Numbered from the stretch's first letter, positions 27,335 through 38,342 are shown. The stretch: 64,000 bases of DNA from Cellulomonas sp. KH9 (GCF_900114185.1 NZ_FOSE01000001.1:397749-461748); one strand, 5' to 3'. Program-made: numbers and translations. The notes: generated from the sequence alone by a model not told the origin.

Positions 27335-28618
27335 GTGCGTTCGCTGCTCGTCGACCTGACCCCGGTGCGGACGAGCCCGGCGTTCCGGCGTCTCTGGCTG
27401 GGGCTGTCGGTCGCGAACCTCGGTTCCCAGCTCACGGTCGTGGCGGTCGGGCTCCAGGTCTACGCGCTCACCGGCTCGACGCTCGCGGTCGGCGTGCTCG
27501 GCATCTGCGCGCTCGTGCCGCTCGTCGTCTTCGGGCTGTACGGCGGCGCGCTCGTCGACCACTACGACCGGCGCACGGTCGCCGTGGTCGCGTCGGTCGT
27601 CTCGTGGGTGGCGGTGCTGGTGCTCGTCGCGCAGGCGGCGCTGGGCAACGAGCACGTCGGGCTGCTGTACGGGCTGGTCGCCGTGCAGTCGGCCGCCGGT
27701 GCGGTGAACTCGCCGGCGCGCTCGGCGATCGTCCCGCGGCTCCTGGAGCCCCGGCTGATGCCCGCGGCCAACGCGCTGCAGACGATGGGGTGGAACGTCG
27801 CCCTCACGCTGGGGCCGCTGACCGGGGCGGTGCTGGTGGCGGGCATCGGGTACGTGTGGGCGTACGCGGTCGACGCGGTGCTGTTCACGTTCGCGCTGAC
27901 CGCGCTGGTGCGGCTGCCGCCGGTGCCCCCGGAGCCGTCGGCGGAGGGTCGTGCGCGGCTCGGCCTCGGCTCGGTCGTCGACGGCCTGCGGTACCTCGGG
28001 ACGCAGCCGAACGTCCGCATGACGTTCCTGGTGGACCTCGTCGCGATGGTCACGGCGATGCCGCGGGTCCTGTTCCCCGCGGTCGGGGTGCTCTACCTGG
28101 GCGGGGGCGAGACGACCACCGGCGTGCTCACGGCGGCGATCGCCGCCGGCGGGATCCTCGCCGGGCTCTTCTCCGGCGGGCTGGCGCGCGTGCGCTGGCA
28201 GGGTCGCATCATCGCGGTGGCCATCACGGCGTGGGGTCTGTCGATCGTCGCGTTCGGTCTGGTGCTGGTCGCGGCCGGGCCGACGTCACCCGAGGGCGTG
28301 CTGCCCGTCGCGCTGGCCCTCGCGGTGGTGACGCTCGCGCTGGCGGGAGCGTCCGACGCCGTGTCGTCGGTGTTCCGGCAGACGATCCTGCAGACCGCGA
28401 CGCCGGACCACATGCGCGGTCGCCTGCAGGGCGTGTTCGTGGTCGTGGTGGCAGGCGGTCCGCGCCTGGGCGAGCTCGCCCTGGGTGCGTTGTCGACGCG
28501 CGTGGGTGAGGCGTGGGCACCCGTGGTCGGCGGCGTCGCGTGCGTGGTGCTGCTGTGGGTGCTGGTGCGCGCGCAGCGCACGTTCTGGGACTACGACGCC
28601 CGCCACCCGACGCCCTGA
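27335..28618 (+). CDS. MFS exporter, EntS-like
   Basis: The 427-residue protein has 12 hydrophobic helices. The start RTSPAFRRLWLGLSVANLGS, the loop GGALVDHYDRRTVAV after helix 2 and ARSAIVPRLLEPRLMPAANA are typical of the EntS/MFS_3 branch, which includes siderophore and macrolide exporters. The GTG at 27335 fits a leaderless promoter. No siderophore genes are nearby, so a drug or metabolite efflux role is equally possible. It converges with the next MFS gene across a 36-bp gap. Confidence 0.88.
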   Translation: MRSLLVDLTPVRTSPAFRRLWLGLSVANLGSQLTVVAVGLQVYALTGSTLAVGVLGICALVPLVVFGLYGGALVDHYDRRTVAVVASVVSWVAVLVLVAQAALGNEHVGLLYGLVAVQSAAGAVNSPARSAIVPRLLEPRLMPAANALQTMGWNVALTLGPLTGAVLVAGIGYVWAYAVDAVLFTFALTALVRLPPVPPEPSAEGRARLGLGSVVDGLRYLGTQPNVRMTFLVDLVAMVTAMPRVLFPAVGVLYLGGGETTTGVLTAAIAAGGILAGLFSGGLARVRWQGRIIAVAITAWGLSIVAFGLVLVAAGPTSPEGVLPVALALAVVTLALAGASDAVSSVFRQTILQTATPDHMRGRLQGVFVVVVAGGPRLGELALGALSTRVGEAWAPVVGGVACVVLLWVLVRAQRTFWDYDARHPTP

Positions 28619-28654
28619 CGCCTGCCGCGACGCCCGGCCGGGGTCGGGGCGCCC

Positions 28655-30055
28655 TCAGGCCGGTGCGCCGGGTGGGCGCCCGCCGCCGGCGTCGAGGTCG
28701 TGCTCGGCGTCCTCCCGGTCCTCGGCGTCCTCCCGGTGCTCGGCGGCGAGGTCGCAGGCCGCGATGGTCGCGCCGGCGGTGGCGCTGGCCGGCTCGCTCT
28801 CGGCGGCGGCCGTCTGCCGGGCGTGCGCGGCCCCCTCCGGGTCGGCGTCACGCTGCCGGGTGGCGGCCGCGTGCCGGCGCAGCGACGGCAGCGCGACGAG
28901 CGTGGCGACCAGCGCCGCGGCGCCCGACACCACGACGACCAGGAACCCGGCGTGCGACCCGCCGGCGTCGATGCGGCTGCCCGCGACGGACGACCCCACG
29001 GACACGCCGATGCTCAGGCCGGTGCCGACCCAGGTCAGGCCCTCGGTGAGCCGGCCCGGGGGGACGAGCGCCGCGACCAGCGCGTTGCCGTTGATGATCG
29101 ACGGCGCGATGGCGAACCCGGTGACGAACATGACCGCGGCGAGCACCCACAGCGACTCGGCGAGGAAGAAGGCGCACACGCCCACGGCGAGCGCGACGAC
29201 CCCGATGGCGAACCGGCGGTACAGCGGGGACACCCAGTGGCGCGCGCCGTACAGCAGCCCGGAGATGAGCGAACCGAGCGCGAACACCGCGAGGATCACG
29301 CCCGCGAGACTCTTGCGGCCCGACTCCTCGGCGAACGCGACCGTGGCCACGTCGGTGGCCCCGAAGATCGACCCGATCGCGACGAACACGAGCACGATGA
29401 CGACCACACCGGGGCGCTGCAGCACGCTGCCGCGCACCCGCGGCTCGTGCGCGGGGGCGGTGGGCGGCTCGGTGCCGCGCAGGGACAGGAACGCCAGGCC
29501 TCCGACGACCATCGCGACGACCGGCACCACGAGGCCCGCGACGGGGGAGACGCTGGTGGCCAGGGCCGTCGCGGCGACGGGGCCGACGACGAAGACGAGC
29601 TCGTCGAGGGCCGACTCCAGCGAGTACGCGGTGTGCACGCGGCGCGGGTCGTCGCCGAGCAGGTGGTTCCAGCGGGCGCGGACCAGCGAGCCGAACGACC
29701 CGATGGTGGCGCCGGCGAGCACGGCGGTGACGTACAGCCAGGCGGACGGCGCGCGCATCGACGCGGCGACGACGAGCGCCACGATGCTGGTCGCCGACAC
29801 CAGGATCGCCGGGCGCATGACCCGGGCCTGACCGTGCCGGTCGACGAGCCGTGCCAGCTGCGGCCCGCCGATCGCCTGGGCGATGACGACGGCGGCGGAG
29901 ACCCGCCCGGCGAGCCCGTAGGAGCCGTACAGCGCGGACACCATGAGGACGATGCCGATGCCGACCATGGACATGGGCAGGCGCGCGACGATGCCGGTGG
30001 CCGAGAACGCGAACGCGCCGGGGCGCGCGAGGACGTCCCGGTAGGTCTGGAGCAT
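28655..30055 (-). CDS. MFS transporter of unknown substrate
   Basis: The 466-residue protein starts MLQTYRDVLARPGAFAFSAT and has 12 helices ending near residue 400. The segments ARLPMSMVGIGIVLMVSALYG and GGPQLARLVDRHGQARVM belong to an actinobacterial MFS group without assigned function. The last 60 residues are hydrophilic, rich in Ala, Glu and Asp, with the repeat REDAEDREDAEHD encoded by 18-nt tandem units at 28703-28745. The ATG is preceded by a run of Gs. The gene faces away from the polysaccharide locus. Confidence 0.85.
   Translation of the reverse strand: MLQTYRDVLARPGAFAFSATGIVARLPMSMVGIGIVLMVSALYGSYGLAGRVSAAVVIAQAIGGPQLARLVDRHGQARVMRPAILVSATSIVALVVAASMRAPSAWLYVTAVLAGATIGSFGSLVRARWNHLLGDDPRRVHTAYSLESALDELVFVVGPVAATALATSVSPVAGLVVPVVAMVVGGLAFLSLRGTEPPTAPAHEPRVRGSVLQRPGVVVIVLVFVAIGSIFGATDVATVAFAEESGRKSLAGVILAVFALGSLISGLLYGARHWVSPLYRRFAIGVVALAVGVCAFFLAESLWVLAAVMFVTGFAIAPSIINGNALVAALVPPGRLTEGLTWVGTGLSIGVSVGSSVAGSRIDAGGSHAGFLVVVVSGAAALVATLVALPSLRRHAAATRQRDADPEGAAHARQTAAAESEPASATAGATIAACDLAAEHREDAEDREDAEHDLDAGGGRPPGAPA
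28703..28745. repeat. 18-nt tandem repeat in the 3' part of the MFS gene
   Basis: CTCGGCGTCCTCCCGGTC repeats at 28703 and 28721 with one base changed, followed by a partial third copy. It encodes REDAED on the minus strand. Unit length is a multiple of three. Confidence 0.8.
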
Positions 30056-30655
30056 GCCCCCACTGTCGCACCCGCGGCCGACACGCTCCGACCGTGGTGC
30101 GGCCTGCGCCCGCGGGCGGGGTCCGTCGTCGGCGCCGCCCGGGGCGCCCACGCGTGCAGGTGGGGGACGAGGCGTGTCGAAACGGTGCAGCAGGTGGTGC
30201 GACGGGAAGGTCGTCACCATTGCGATCAATACCGCGGAAATGGGGCGCGCCGGGTGAGGTGCACATTGCTCCGCACGGGTGAGACGCTCGTCACATTCGC
30301 GACTGTGGCGACGCGCTGACCTGCTGCTCCGCCTCGGTCGGCTGACCTGGGCGTTGACCCGATTTGTCGCGCGCGACCTGGACGAATGTCCGATGAGTCG
30401 TTTCAGTCCTGTTCATCCGAAGCATCTTTTCTTTCACCCTTCCGACCTGCACAGTTGTTCCACCGATGACGCGCCGCAGACCGGCGGCGCTCAGCACCGG
30501 CGCACGACGAGGACGGTTCGCGACCGTCCCCGCGCCACCGCTCCCCTCGGCTCCCGCGGCCCCCGCCGTCCCTTCCGGGCCATGCCCGGACGTCCCTGCT
30601 GCATCGCCGATGGCGTCGGTCAGCTCGTCCCCACGTCAGGTTGCACAGGAGACCC
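30056..30655. other. 600-bp gene-free leader before the polysaccharide operon
   Basis: No credible gene was found on either strand. The stretch from about 30210 to 30450 has noticeably more A and T than its surroundings, including CATCTTTTCTTTCACCC, unlike typical coding DNA here. It must contain the promoters of both flanking transcripts. A TTGACC at 30354 lacks a matching -10 box. No known riboswitch core was recognised. Long relaxed-GC leaders often carry regulatory sites. Confidence 0.5.
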
Positions 30656-32236
30656 ATGTTCATCTTCATCCTGCAGCTGCGGCACATGTTCGAGGGCCAG
30701 AACGAGATCTACCTGTTCGCGGTCTTCTCGACCATCGTCTGGGCTCTCTGGATCCTCAAGGTCGTGCTCTCGCGGCGCTACCGTCCCGTCGCCGCTCCGC
30801 ACCAGATCAGCACCAGCGTCGTCGTCCCCGTCGTCGACGAGCCGCTCGACCTCTTCCGCGACGTGCTGCGCCGCATCGTCGAGCAGCAGCCCGACGAGGT
30901 CATCGTCGTCATCAACGGCGCGCCCAACCCCGGCCTCGAGGCCGTGTGCGACGAGTTCGCCCCCCTGGTGCAGCGCGTCCACACGCCCATCCCCGGCAAG
31001 CGCAACGCCGTGAAGATCGGCACGCAGATGTCGCACGGGGACGTCACCGTCCTCGTCGACTCCGACACCGTGTGGACCGACGGCACCCTCGCGGAGCTCG
31101 TCAAGCCCTTCGCCGACCCGAAGGTCGGCGGCGTCACCACCCGTCAGCGGATCCTCGAGCCCACGCGCTCGTGGATCACCCGCTGGGCGGACTGGCTCGA
31201 GAACACGCGCGCCCTGTACTCCATGCCGGCGCAGTCGGTCCTCGGGCAGGTGGGCTGCCTGCCCGGGCGCACCATCGCGTTCCGGCGGCACATCCTCATG
31301 CAGGTCATGGACAAGTTCATGACCGAGAAGTTCCTCGGCGTGTTCCTCGAGGTGTCCGACGACCGGACCCTGACCAACCTCACGCTCAAGGCCGGGTACC
31401 GCACGGTCTACCAGCACACCAGCCTGGTCTACACCGACGCCCCGCTGGAGCTGCGCAAGCTCTACAAGCAGCAGCTGCGCTGGTCGCGCGGCAGCCAGTA
31501 CAACACCCTGCGGATGCTGCCCTGGATGCTCGGGCACGCCCCGGTCCTGGCCATCTTCTTCCTGGTCGACATCATCCTGCCGTTCCTGCTCTTCGGGACG
31601 ATCGCCGGCTGGGTCTACCGCGCGGTCTCGGGCACGGGCATCAACCTGTACGAGGCGATCCTGCAGACCACGACCGGTGTGCAGGGCGTGGCCTGGGTGG
31701 TCGGCCTCATGGTGGTCTCCTCGGTGCTGTCGATGGCGATCCGCCAGATCCGCCACCTGCAGGAGAAGCCGTCGGACTTCTTCCGGCTCCCGGTCTTCAT
31801 CATCGTCTCGACGCTGTTCCTCATGCCGATCCGCCTCATCGGGTTCTTCCGCATGGCGCACGTCGCCGGCTGGGGCACCCGGGCCGGGGCGTACACGGCG
31901 GGCCAGCGGGACGCCGGCGACGACCTGATCGCCGAGCTCGAGCAGGCGCAGGACGTCGACGCGCCCGTCGACGTCGTCGACCGCCCGGCCGTGCCGACGC
32001 AGTCCGGGCCGTCGGGCCCGCACACCTCGACGCTGCCGCACGTGGCGACCGCCGGTCGGCTCGCGACACGGGCCCAGGCCCGCACGCAGGCCCAGGCTGC
32101 CCCTGCCGAGGCGCGGGTCGCCACGACCCAGGCCGCCCCGGCCGCCGCGTCGCGCCGCCGACGCAACCCTCTCGTCCTCGTCCCCTACCTGATCGGGTTC
32201 CTCATGTTCGGCCTCATGGCGGTGGTGTATGTCTGA
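30656..32236 (+). CDS. Processive family 2 glycosyltransferase (polysaccharide synthase)
   Basis: The 526-residue membrane enzyme resembles hyaluronan and type 3 capsule synthases. One membrane helix lies near residues 19-38. The GT2 domain has D135-x-D137 in LVDSDTVW, the acceptor-site SDDR (234-237) and the QQLRW motif (Q272-W276) expected of processive synthases. Several helices follow at about 286-420. The tail is Ala/Gln-rich, with one last helix at the C-terminus (LVLVPYLIGFLMFGLMAVVYV region). It should polymerise UDP-sugars in the cytoplasm and extrude the chain. AGGAG precedes the ATG. Its end overlaps the GH26-like gene by 8 bases. Confidence 0.88.
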   Translation: MFIFILQLRHMFEGQNEIYLFAVFSTIVWALWILKVVLSRRYRPVAAPHQISTSVVVPVVDEPLDLFRDVLRRIVEQQPDEVIVVINGAPNPGLEAVCDEFAPLVQRVHTPIPGKRNAVKIGTQMSHGDVTVLVDSDTVWTDGTLAELVKPFADPKVGGVTTRQRILEPTRSWITRWADWLENTRALYSMPAQSVLGQVGCLPGRTIAFRRHILMQVMDKFMTEKFLGVFLEVSDDRTLTNLTLKAGYRTVYQHTSLVYTDAPLELRKLYKQQLRWSRGSQYNTLRMLPWMLGHAPVLAIFFLVDIILPFLLFGTIAGWVYRAVSGTGINLYEAILQTTTGVQGVAWVVGLMVVSSVLSMAIRQIRHLQEKPSDFFRLPVFIIVSTLFLMPIRLIGFFRMAHVAGWGTRAGAYTAGQRDAGDDLIAELEQAQDVDAPVDVVDRPAVPTQSGPSGPHTSTLPHVATAGRLATRAQARTQAQAAPAEARVATTQAAPAAASRRRRNPLVLVPYLIGFLMFGLMAVVYV

Positions 32237-34130
32237 GCGCACCGGTCAGCACTGGTGGACCCTCTCGGGTCGCCTCGGGATCGTCGGCAGGATCTGTGCC
32301 GTCACCCTCGCCCTCGCGCTGGGTGCCGTCACCGGCGTCGTCTGGCTCTCGCCGTCCGGCACCGTGCCGGGTCCGCTGCGGACCGCGACCGAGCGCGAGC
32401 TCGCCCAGGAGAACGCCGACCTCGCGGCGATCCTGGCGGACCGCGACGAGGAGATCGCGAACCTGCGGCGGTCGCAGGACAAGGCGGCCGCCGAGCGTGC
32501 CGCCGGCGTCGAGCGCGGCAAGCAGAAGGCGGCCGCCGAGAAGGCGGCGGCCGCGGCCGCGGGCGAGCAGGACTCGGCCGAGCAGAAGGCTGCCGCGCAG
32601 CAGAAGGCGGAGTCCGAGCGTGCCGCCGCCGCGCAGCGCGGCAAGCAGAAGGCCGCGAGCGAGCGGGCGGCAGCCGCTGCCCGCGCGCAGCAGAAGGCGG
32701 CCCTCGAGCGTCAGCTGGCCCAGGCCCGCGGCGCGCTGCAGGGCTCGACGATCCGCGAGCAGGTCGCCCGGCAGCAGGCCGACGCCGCAGCCGCGGCCGC
32801 GGCCGCCCGTGCCGCCGCCGCAGCGGCGGCCGCGGCCAAGCCGACGGCGCCCTCGCTGGCGAGCCTCATGGTCCCCGACCAGCGCTACCTCGGCCTGTAC
32901 ACGCCGCAGTCGCCGTTCAGCTGGTCCGAGCTCGACCAGGTCGCCGACCAGGTGGGCGTCACGCCGGGCGTGGCCGGCTACTTCCAGGGCTGGGACACGG
33001 CCTTCCGCCCCGACGCGGTCGTCCGGTCGTGGCGCAAGGGGATGCTCCCGATGATCACGTGGGAGTCGCGGCCGCTCGCGGCCGCCAACGACCAGGTGGA
33101 CGAGCCCGAGTACTCGCTGCCGCGGATCATCGAGGGCGCGCACGACGACTACCTGCGCGAGTACGCCCGCGCGGTGGCCGAGCTCGACCTGCCCGTCGCG
33201 ATCCGTCTCAACCACGAGATGAACAGCGGCTGGTACCCGTGGTCCGAGCAGACCAGCAACGCCGCACCGGTGAACGGCAACCGCCCGGGCGACTTCGTGC
33301 GGATGTGGCACCACGTCCACGCGATCTTCGAGGCCGAGGGTGCCAACGCGAACGTGATCTGGGTCTGGTCGCCGAACATCGTCAACCGGCTGCCCGCGAC
33401 CAACCGGACGCTGGAGTACACGCGCAGCCTGTACCCGGGCGACGAGTACGTCGACTGGGTCGGCCTGTCGGGCTACTTCCGGCCGCCGTACGACCCGGAC
33501 CAGACCGCGACGTTCTCCTACACGTTCGACCGCTCGCTCGACCAGCTGCGCGCGATCACCGGCAAGCCGATCATGCTGGCCGAGATCGGCGCGTCGGAGA
33601 CGGGTGGCCGCAAGGCCGCGTGGATCACCGACCTGTTCGACGCGCTGGCCGAGCCGCACAACGCCGACGTCATCGGGCTGGCGTGGTTCCACCACGCCGT
33701 GACCACGTACGTCGAGGGTGAGCGCACCACCAACGACTGGCGGATCACGTCACGTCCGGACGCCCTGGCGGCGTTCCGCGAGGGCATCCACGACCCGGCA
33801 GCGGGCTTCGTGCCCGGCGGGGCGGCGGCCTTCGGCGCGGCGTCCTCACCGTTCGACGCGCCGGCCGACGCGCCGTTCGCCGCCGGGACGCCCGACGCCG
33901 GGACGACCGGGGCCGCCACGGCACGCACCGCGGCCCCGGCGGACGAGCCGGCGCCCGGCCCGCAGCCCGGCCCGACCCCCGCACCGCAGCCGGTGCCCAC
34001 CCCGGCACCGAGCCCGGCACCGAGCCCGGCACCCACGCCGGCCCCCGCGCCGCAGCCGACGGCACCCGTCCCGGCGGGCAGGACCCTGCCGCAGCCGACG
34101 CCGTCGCCGACCCCCACCCCCGCCCGATGA
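32229..34130 (+). CDS. Membrane-anchored GH26-like glycoside hydrolase
   Basis: The 633-residue protein has a short cytoplasmic start and one membrane helix (about 19-40). An Ala/Glu/Lys/Gln-rich coiled coil follows (about 52-200), then a GH26-type (beta/alpha)8 catalytic domain at about 215-510. Likely catalytic residues are E329 (IRLNHEMNSGWYPW, acid/base) and E451 (PIMLAEIGASETGGRKAAW, nucleophile). The last 90 residues are Pro/Ala/Thr-rich. GH26 enzymes cut beta-mannans or beta-1,3/1,4-glucans. Here the tight coupling to a synthase suggests it trims or releases the nascent polymer at the outer face of the membrane. It starts inside the synthase stop and ends in an ATGA overlap. Confidence 0.82.
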   Translation: MSERTGQHWWTLSGRLGIVGRICAVTLALALGAVTGVVWLSPSGTVPGPLRTATERELAQENADLAAILADRDEEIANLRRSQDKAAAERAAGVERGKQKAAAEKAAAAAAGEQDSAEQKAAAQQKAESERAAAAQRGKQKAASERAAAAARAQQKAALERQLAQARGALQGSTIREQVARQQADAAAAAAAARAAAAAAAAAKPTAPSLASLMVPDQRYLGLYTPQSPFSWSELDQVADQVGVTPGVAGYFQGWDTAFRPDAVVRSWRKGMLPMITWESRPLAAANDQVDEPEYSLPRIIEGAHDDYLREYARAVAELDLPVAIRLNHEMNSGWYPWSEQTSNAAPVNGNRPGDFVRMWHHVHAIFEAEGANANVIWVWSPNIVNRLPATNRTLEYTRSLYPGDEYVDWVGLSGYFRPPYDPDQTATFSYTFDRSLDQLRAITGKPIMLAEIGASETGGRKAAWITDLFDALAEPHNADVIGLAWFHHAVTTYVEGERTTNDWRITSRPDALAAFREGIHDPAAGFVPGGAAAFGAASSPFDAPADAPFAAGTPDAGTTGAATARTAAPADEPAPGPQPGPTPAPQPVPTPAPSPAPSPAPTPAPAPQPTAPVPAGRTLPQPTPSPTPTPAR

Positions 34131-34147
34131 GCCCCCGGAGCACCGAC

Positions 34148-35521
34148 ATGACCCGCAGCACCACATCGAAGACGCAGCCGGCGAGCACCGTCGCCGACGC
34201 CCCCCGTCTCACCGTCCTCGGCACCGGCTACCTCGGGGCCACCCACGCCGTCGCGATGGCCGAGCTCGGCTTCGACGTCACCGGCGTCGACACCGACCAG
34301 GCCAAGGTCGACGCCCTGCAGGCGGGCAAGGTGCCGTTCTACGAGCCCGGGCTGCCCGAGCTGCTGGAGAAGAACCTGGCCACGGGCCGGCTGCGGTTCA
34401 CGACGGACGTGGCGTCGGCGGTGTCGCAGGGTGACGTGCACTTCGTGTGCGTCGGCACCCCGCAGCAGCGCACGTCGCACGCGGCCAACCTGGCGTACGT
34501 CGAGGCCGCGACGACAGCGATCGCCCGGCACCTGACCAAGGACGCCGTCATCGTCGGCAAGTCCACCGTGCCCGTGGGCACGGCGGCGAGCCTGCGCGAG
34601 CTGGTGGCCCGCGAGGCGCCGGCCGGCGTCGACGTCGAGCTGCTGTGGAACCCCGAGTTCCTGCGCGAGGGCAAGGCCGTGCACGACACGCTGCACCCGG
34701 ACCGCATCGTCCTGGGCGGGGTCTCCGCGCGGTCCGAGGCGGTCATGCGCACGGTCTACGCCACGCCCATCGCCGAGGGCTCGCCCGTCGTCGTGACGGA
34801 CCTGCCGACGGCCGAGCTGGTGAAGGTCGGCGCGAACGCGTTCCTCGCGACCAAGATCTCGTTCATCAACGCGATCGCCGGCGTCTGCGAGGCCGCGGGT
34901 GCGGACGTCACGGTGCTGGCCGACGCGCTCGGCCACGACGTGCGGATCGGGCGGCAGTTCCTCGACGCCGGTCTCGGCTTCGGCGGGGGGTGCCTGCCCA
35001 AGGACATCCGGGCGCTGATGCACCGCGCCAACGAGCTCGGTGCGCACCGCGCCGCGGGCCTGCTGCAGCACGTCGACGAGATCAACATGGGCCAGCGCGA
35101 GCGGGTCATCGACATGGCCCTCGCCGCGTGCGGCGGGTCCGTGCTCAACAAGCGCGTCGGCGTCCTGGGGGCGGCGTTCAAGCCGCTGACGGACGACGTG
35201 CGCGACTCCCCGGCGCTCAACGTGGCGGCGGCGCTGCACCTGCGCGGCGCGCAGGTCACCGTGTACGACCCCGAGGCGGGCGACACCGCCCGCCGCGCCT
35301 TCCCGACGCTGGGCTACGGCACCAGCGTGGAGGAGGCCGTCGAGGCGTCCGACGTGCTGCTGGTGCTGACGGAGTGGGACGACTTCGTCGCCGCCGACCC
35401 GCAGCGCCTGGCCGCCCTGACCGCCACCCCGCGCGTCATCGACGCGCGCGGCAAGCTCCCGGCCGCGCAGTGGCGTGCCGCCGGCTGGGAGTTCGCGGGC
35501 CTGGGTCGTCTCGCGGCCTGA
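34148..35521 (+). CDS. UDP-glucose 6-dehydrogenase
   Basis: The protein of about 457 residues oxidises UDP-glucose to UDP-glucuronate with two NAD+. It has an N-terminal Rossmann fold (LTVLGTGYLGATHAVAMAEL), KSTVPVGT, WNPEFLREGKAV, the active-site Cys282 in LGFGGGCLPKDIRAL and AAFKPLTDDVRDSPALNV in the C-terminal UDP-binding domain. The ATG at 34148 is preferred because GGAG lies seven bases upstream; an in-frame ATG at 34127 overlaps the GH26 stop but lacks such a site. Its place directly after a polysaccharide synthase suggests that the polymer contains glucuronic acid. Confidence 0.93.
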   Translation: MTRSTTSKTQPASTVADAPRLTVLGTGYLGATHAVAMAELGFDVTGVDTDQAKVDALQAGKVPFYEPGLPELLEKNLATGRLRFTTDVASAVSQGDVHFVCVGTPQQRTSHAANLAYVEAATTAIARHLTKDAVIVGKSTVPVGTAASLRELVAREAPAGVDVELLWNPEFLREGKAVHDTLHPDRIVLGGVSARSEAVMRTVYATPIAEGSPVVVTDLPTAELVKVGANAFLATKISFINAIAGVCEAAGADVTVLADALGHDVRIGRQFLDAGLGFGGGCLPKDIRALMHRANELGAHRAAGLLQHVDEINMGQRERVIDMALAACGGSVLNKRVGVLGAAFKPLTDDVRDSPALNVAAALHLRGAQVTVYDPEAGDTARRAFPTLGYGTSVEEAVEASDVLLVLTEWDDFVAADPQRLAALTATPRVIDARGKLPAAQWRAAGWEFAGLGRLAA

Positions 35522-35545
35522 CGCCCGCACCCCCGGTCGCCGGGT

Positions 35546-35573
35546 CGGCCTCCCACCCCCCGCAGGGAGGCCG
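35546..35573. terminator. Bidirectional hairpin between UDP-glucose dehydrogenase and phosphoglucomutase
   Basis: CGGCCTCCC and GGGAGGCCG form a perfect 9-bp stem around a 10-base loop in the 75-bp convergent gap. It can serve both transcripts. Confidence 0.75.
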
Positions 35574-35596
35574 GCCCGGCTTCGTGCTGCCCGGGC

Positions 35597-37282
<1,686 letters not shown>

Positions 37283-37414
37283 ACGGGTGATCCTCCCGCA
37301 GCGGGCCCCCCGCGCGCACCCGGTCCGTCCGGATCCTTCTCACACCCCCGCGTACCCCGCGCCGGCCCGCGCACCCGGCGAGCCGCCCGTCCGGCCGTGC
37401 ACCGTCCCGGTCGG

Positions 37415-37420
37415 TAGGGT
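37415..37420 (+). promoter_or_regulatory. Leaderless -10 box of the DUF5926 gene
   Basis: TAGGGT ends six bases before the ATG at 37427, and only GCGGGC lies between. No ribosome binding site fits. Confidence 0.65.
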
Positions 37421-37426
37421 GCGGGC

Positions 37427-38251
37427 ATGGCCAAGAACACGCCCTCCTTCGTGCTGCGTCCGTTCGAGGGGCTGCCCGGCGAGCCGGACTGGGTCGCGCT
37501 GCGCGAGCTCGTGCCCGCCGCGACCGCGACCGCCCGCACCACCGCCGAGCACGGCGCCCGCGACGTCGTGGTCACCACGGTCCTGCCCAACAGCTGGGCC
37601 GCGCTGCACCGCGCCGACGGCGTCGTGCTCGTCGCGCTGCAGACCGGCACCAGCTCCGGTGACGCGAGCCGCGACGTCGCCACCGCGCTGCTCCTGGCGC
37701 TCGACGCCGAGCCCGGCAGCGCGATCGAGAACATCGGCCTGCCCACCGCCGGCCCCCGCCTGCAGGACGTGCTGGACCTGTCCGTGCCGTTCGAGGTCAC
37801 GGTGCAGGAGAGCTTCTCCTACTGGCTGGACCCGAGCACCGAGGTGACGCCCGACCTGCAGGCCGCGATGGAGGAGGCGGACGCCGGCATCGTCGACACC
37901 CGCCGCCTGACGTCCGTGGAGTCCGCGTACTGGTGCCGCATGGGCGCCCGCGAGTACCTGCGCTGGGCGCAGCCGGCGGACGAGCAGGTCGTCCTCGACG
38001 GCCTGGCGCGCCTGCACGCCCGCCGTGAGTCGGGCTTCGACGACGGCAAGTTCATCGGCTACTTCCGCGCCGCCGGCATCGTCGTGCCGGTGTGGGAGCT
38101 CGCGCGCGGCTCGGAGGCCGAGGACGTCGAGAAGCCCGTCGCGGACTTCGCCCCGCGCCTGGAGGCGGCGATGGCCGACACCACGCCGCTCGACGCGAAC
38201 GCCCGCCGTGCCCGCGCCGGCCTGGTCGCCCGCCAGGTCACGCTGCGCTGA
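37427..38251 (+). CDS. DUF5926 family protein
   Basis: The 274-residue soluble protein starts MAKNTPSFVLRPFEGLPGEP. It is recognised as the actinobacterial DUF5926 family, present in one copy in many genomes and of unknown function. A long acidic and hydrophobic body without transmembrane helices is followed by a terminal RRARAGLVARQVTLR helix. No catalytic motif is visible. The ATG fits a leaderless promoter, and the start agrees with the conserved MAK beginning. It lies upstream of a glycosyltransferase that has its own promoter. Confidence 0.8.
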   Translation: MAKNTPSFVLRPFEGLPGEPDWVALRELVPAATATARTTAEHGARDVVVTTVLPNSWAALHRADGVVLVALQTGTSSGDASRDVATALLLALDAEPGSAIENIGLPTAGPRLQDVLDLSVPFEVTVQESFSYWLDPSTEVTPDLQAAMEEADAGIVDTRRLTSVESAYWCRMGAREYLRWAQPADEQVVLDGLARLHARRESGFDDGKFIGYFRAAGIVVPVWELARGSEAEDVEKPVADFAPRLEAAMADTTPLDANARRARAGLVARQVTLR

Positions 38252-38336
38252 GCCCGCACCGCGGACGGGTCGTCCCGCAGCACGGACGCGGCCGTCCCAC
38301 ACCGCGCCCGTGAGGCGACCTGCCCCCCGTGGTCGA

Positions 38337-38342
38337 TAGGGT
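38337..38342 (+). promoter_or_regulatory. Leaderless -10 box of the GpgS-like glycosyltransferase
   Basis: TAGGGT ends seven bases before the GTG at 38350. This favours that start over GTGs at 38329 and 38341, which lie upstream of or inside the box. Confidence 0.6.

Noticed and set aside
30354..30380. TTGACC as the -35 box of the polysaccharide operon
   Set aside because: No TAnnnT-like -10 element lies 16-19 bp downstream; nearest sequence is CCTGGA.
30210..30655. Cyclic-di-GMP (GEMM) riboswitch before the synthase
   Set aside because: The conserved core nucleotides and the paired stems could not be found by eye; a covariance-model search would be decisive.
34127..34147. ATG at 34127 as start of UDP-glucose dehydrogenase
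   Set aside because: It overlaps the GH26 stop attractively, but only the ATG at 34148 has a GGAG at proper distance; either is possible, and the domain starts later.
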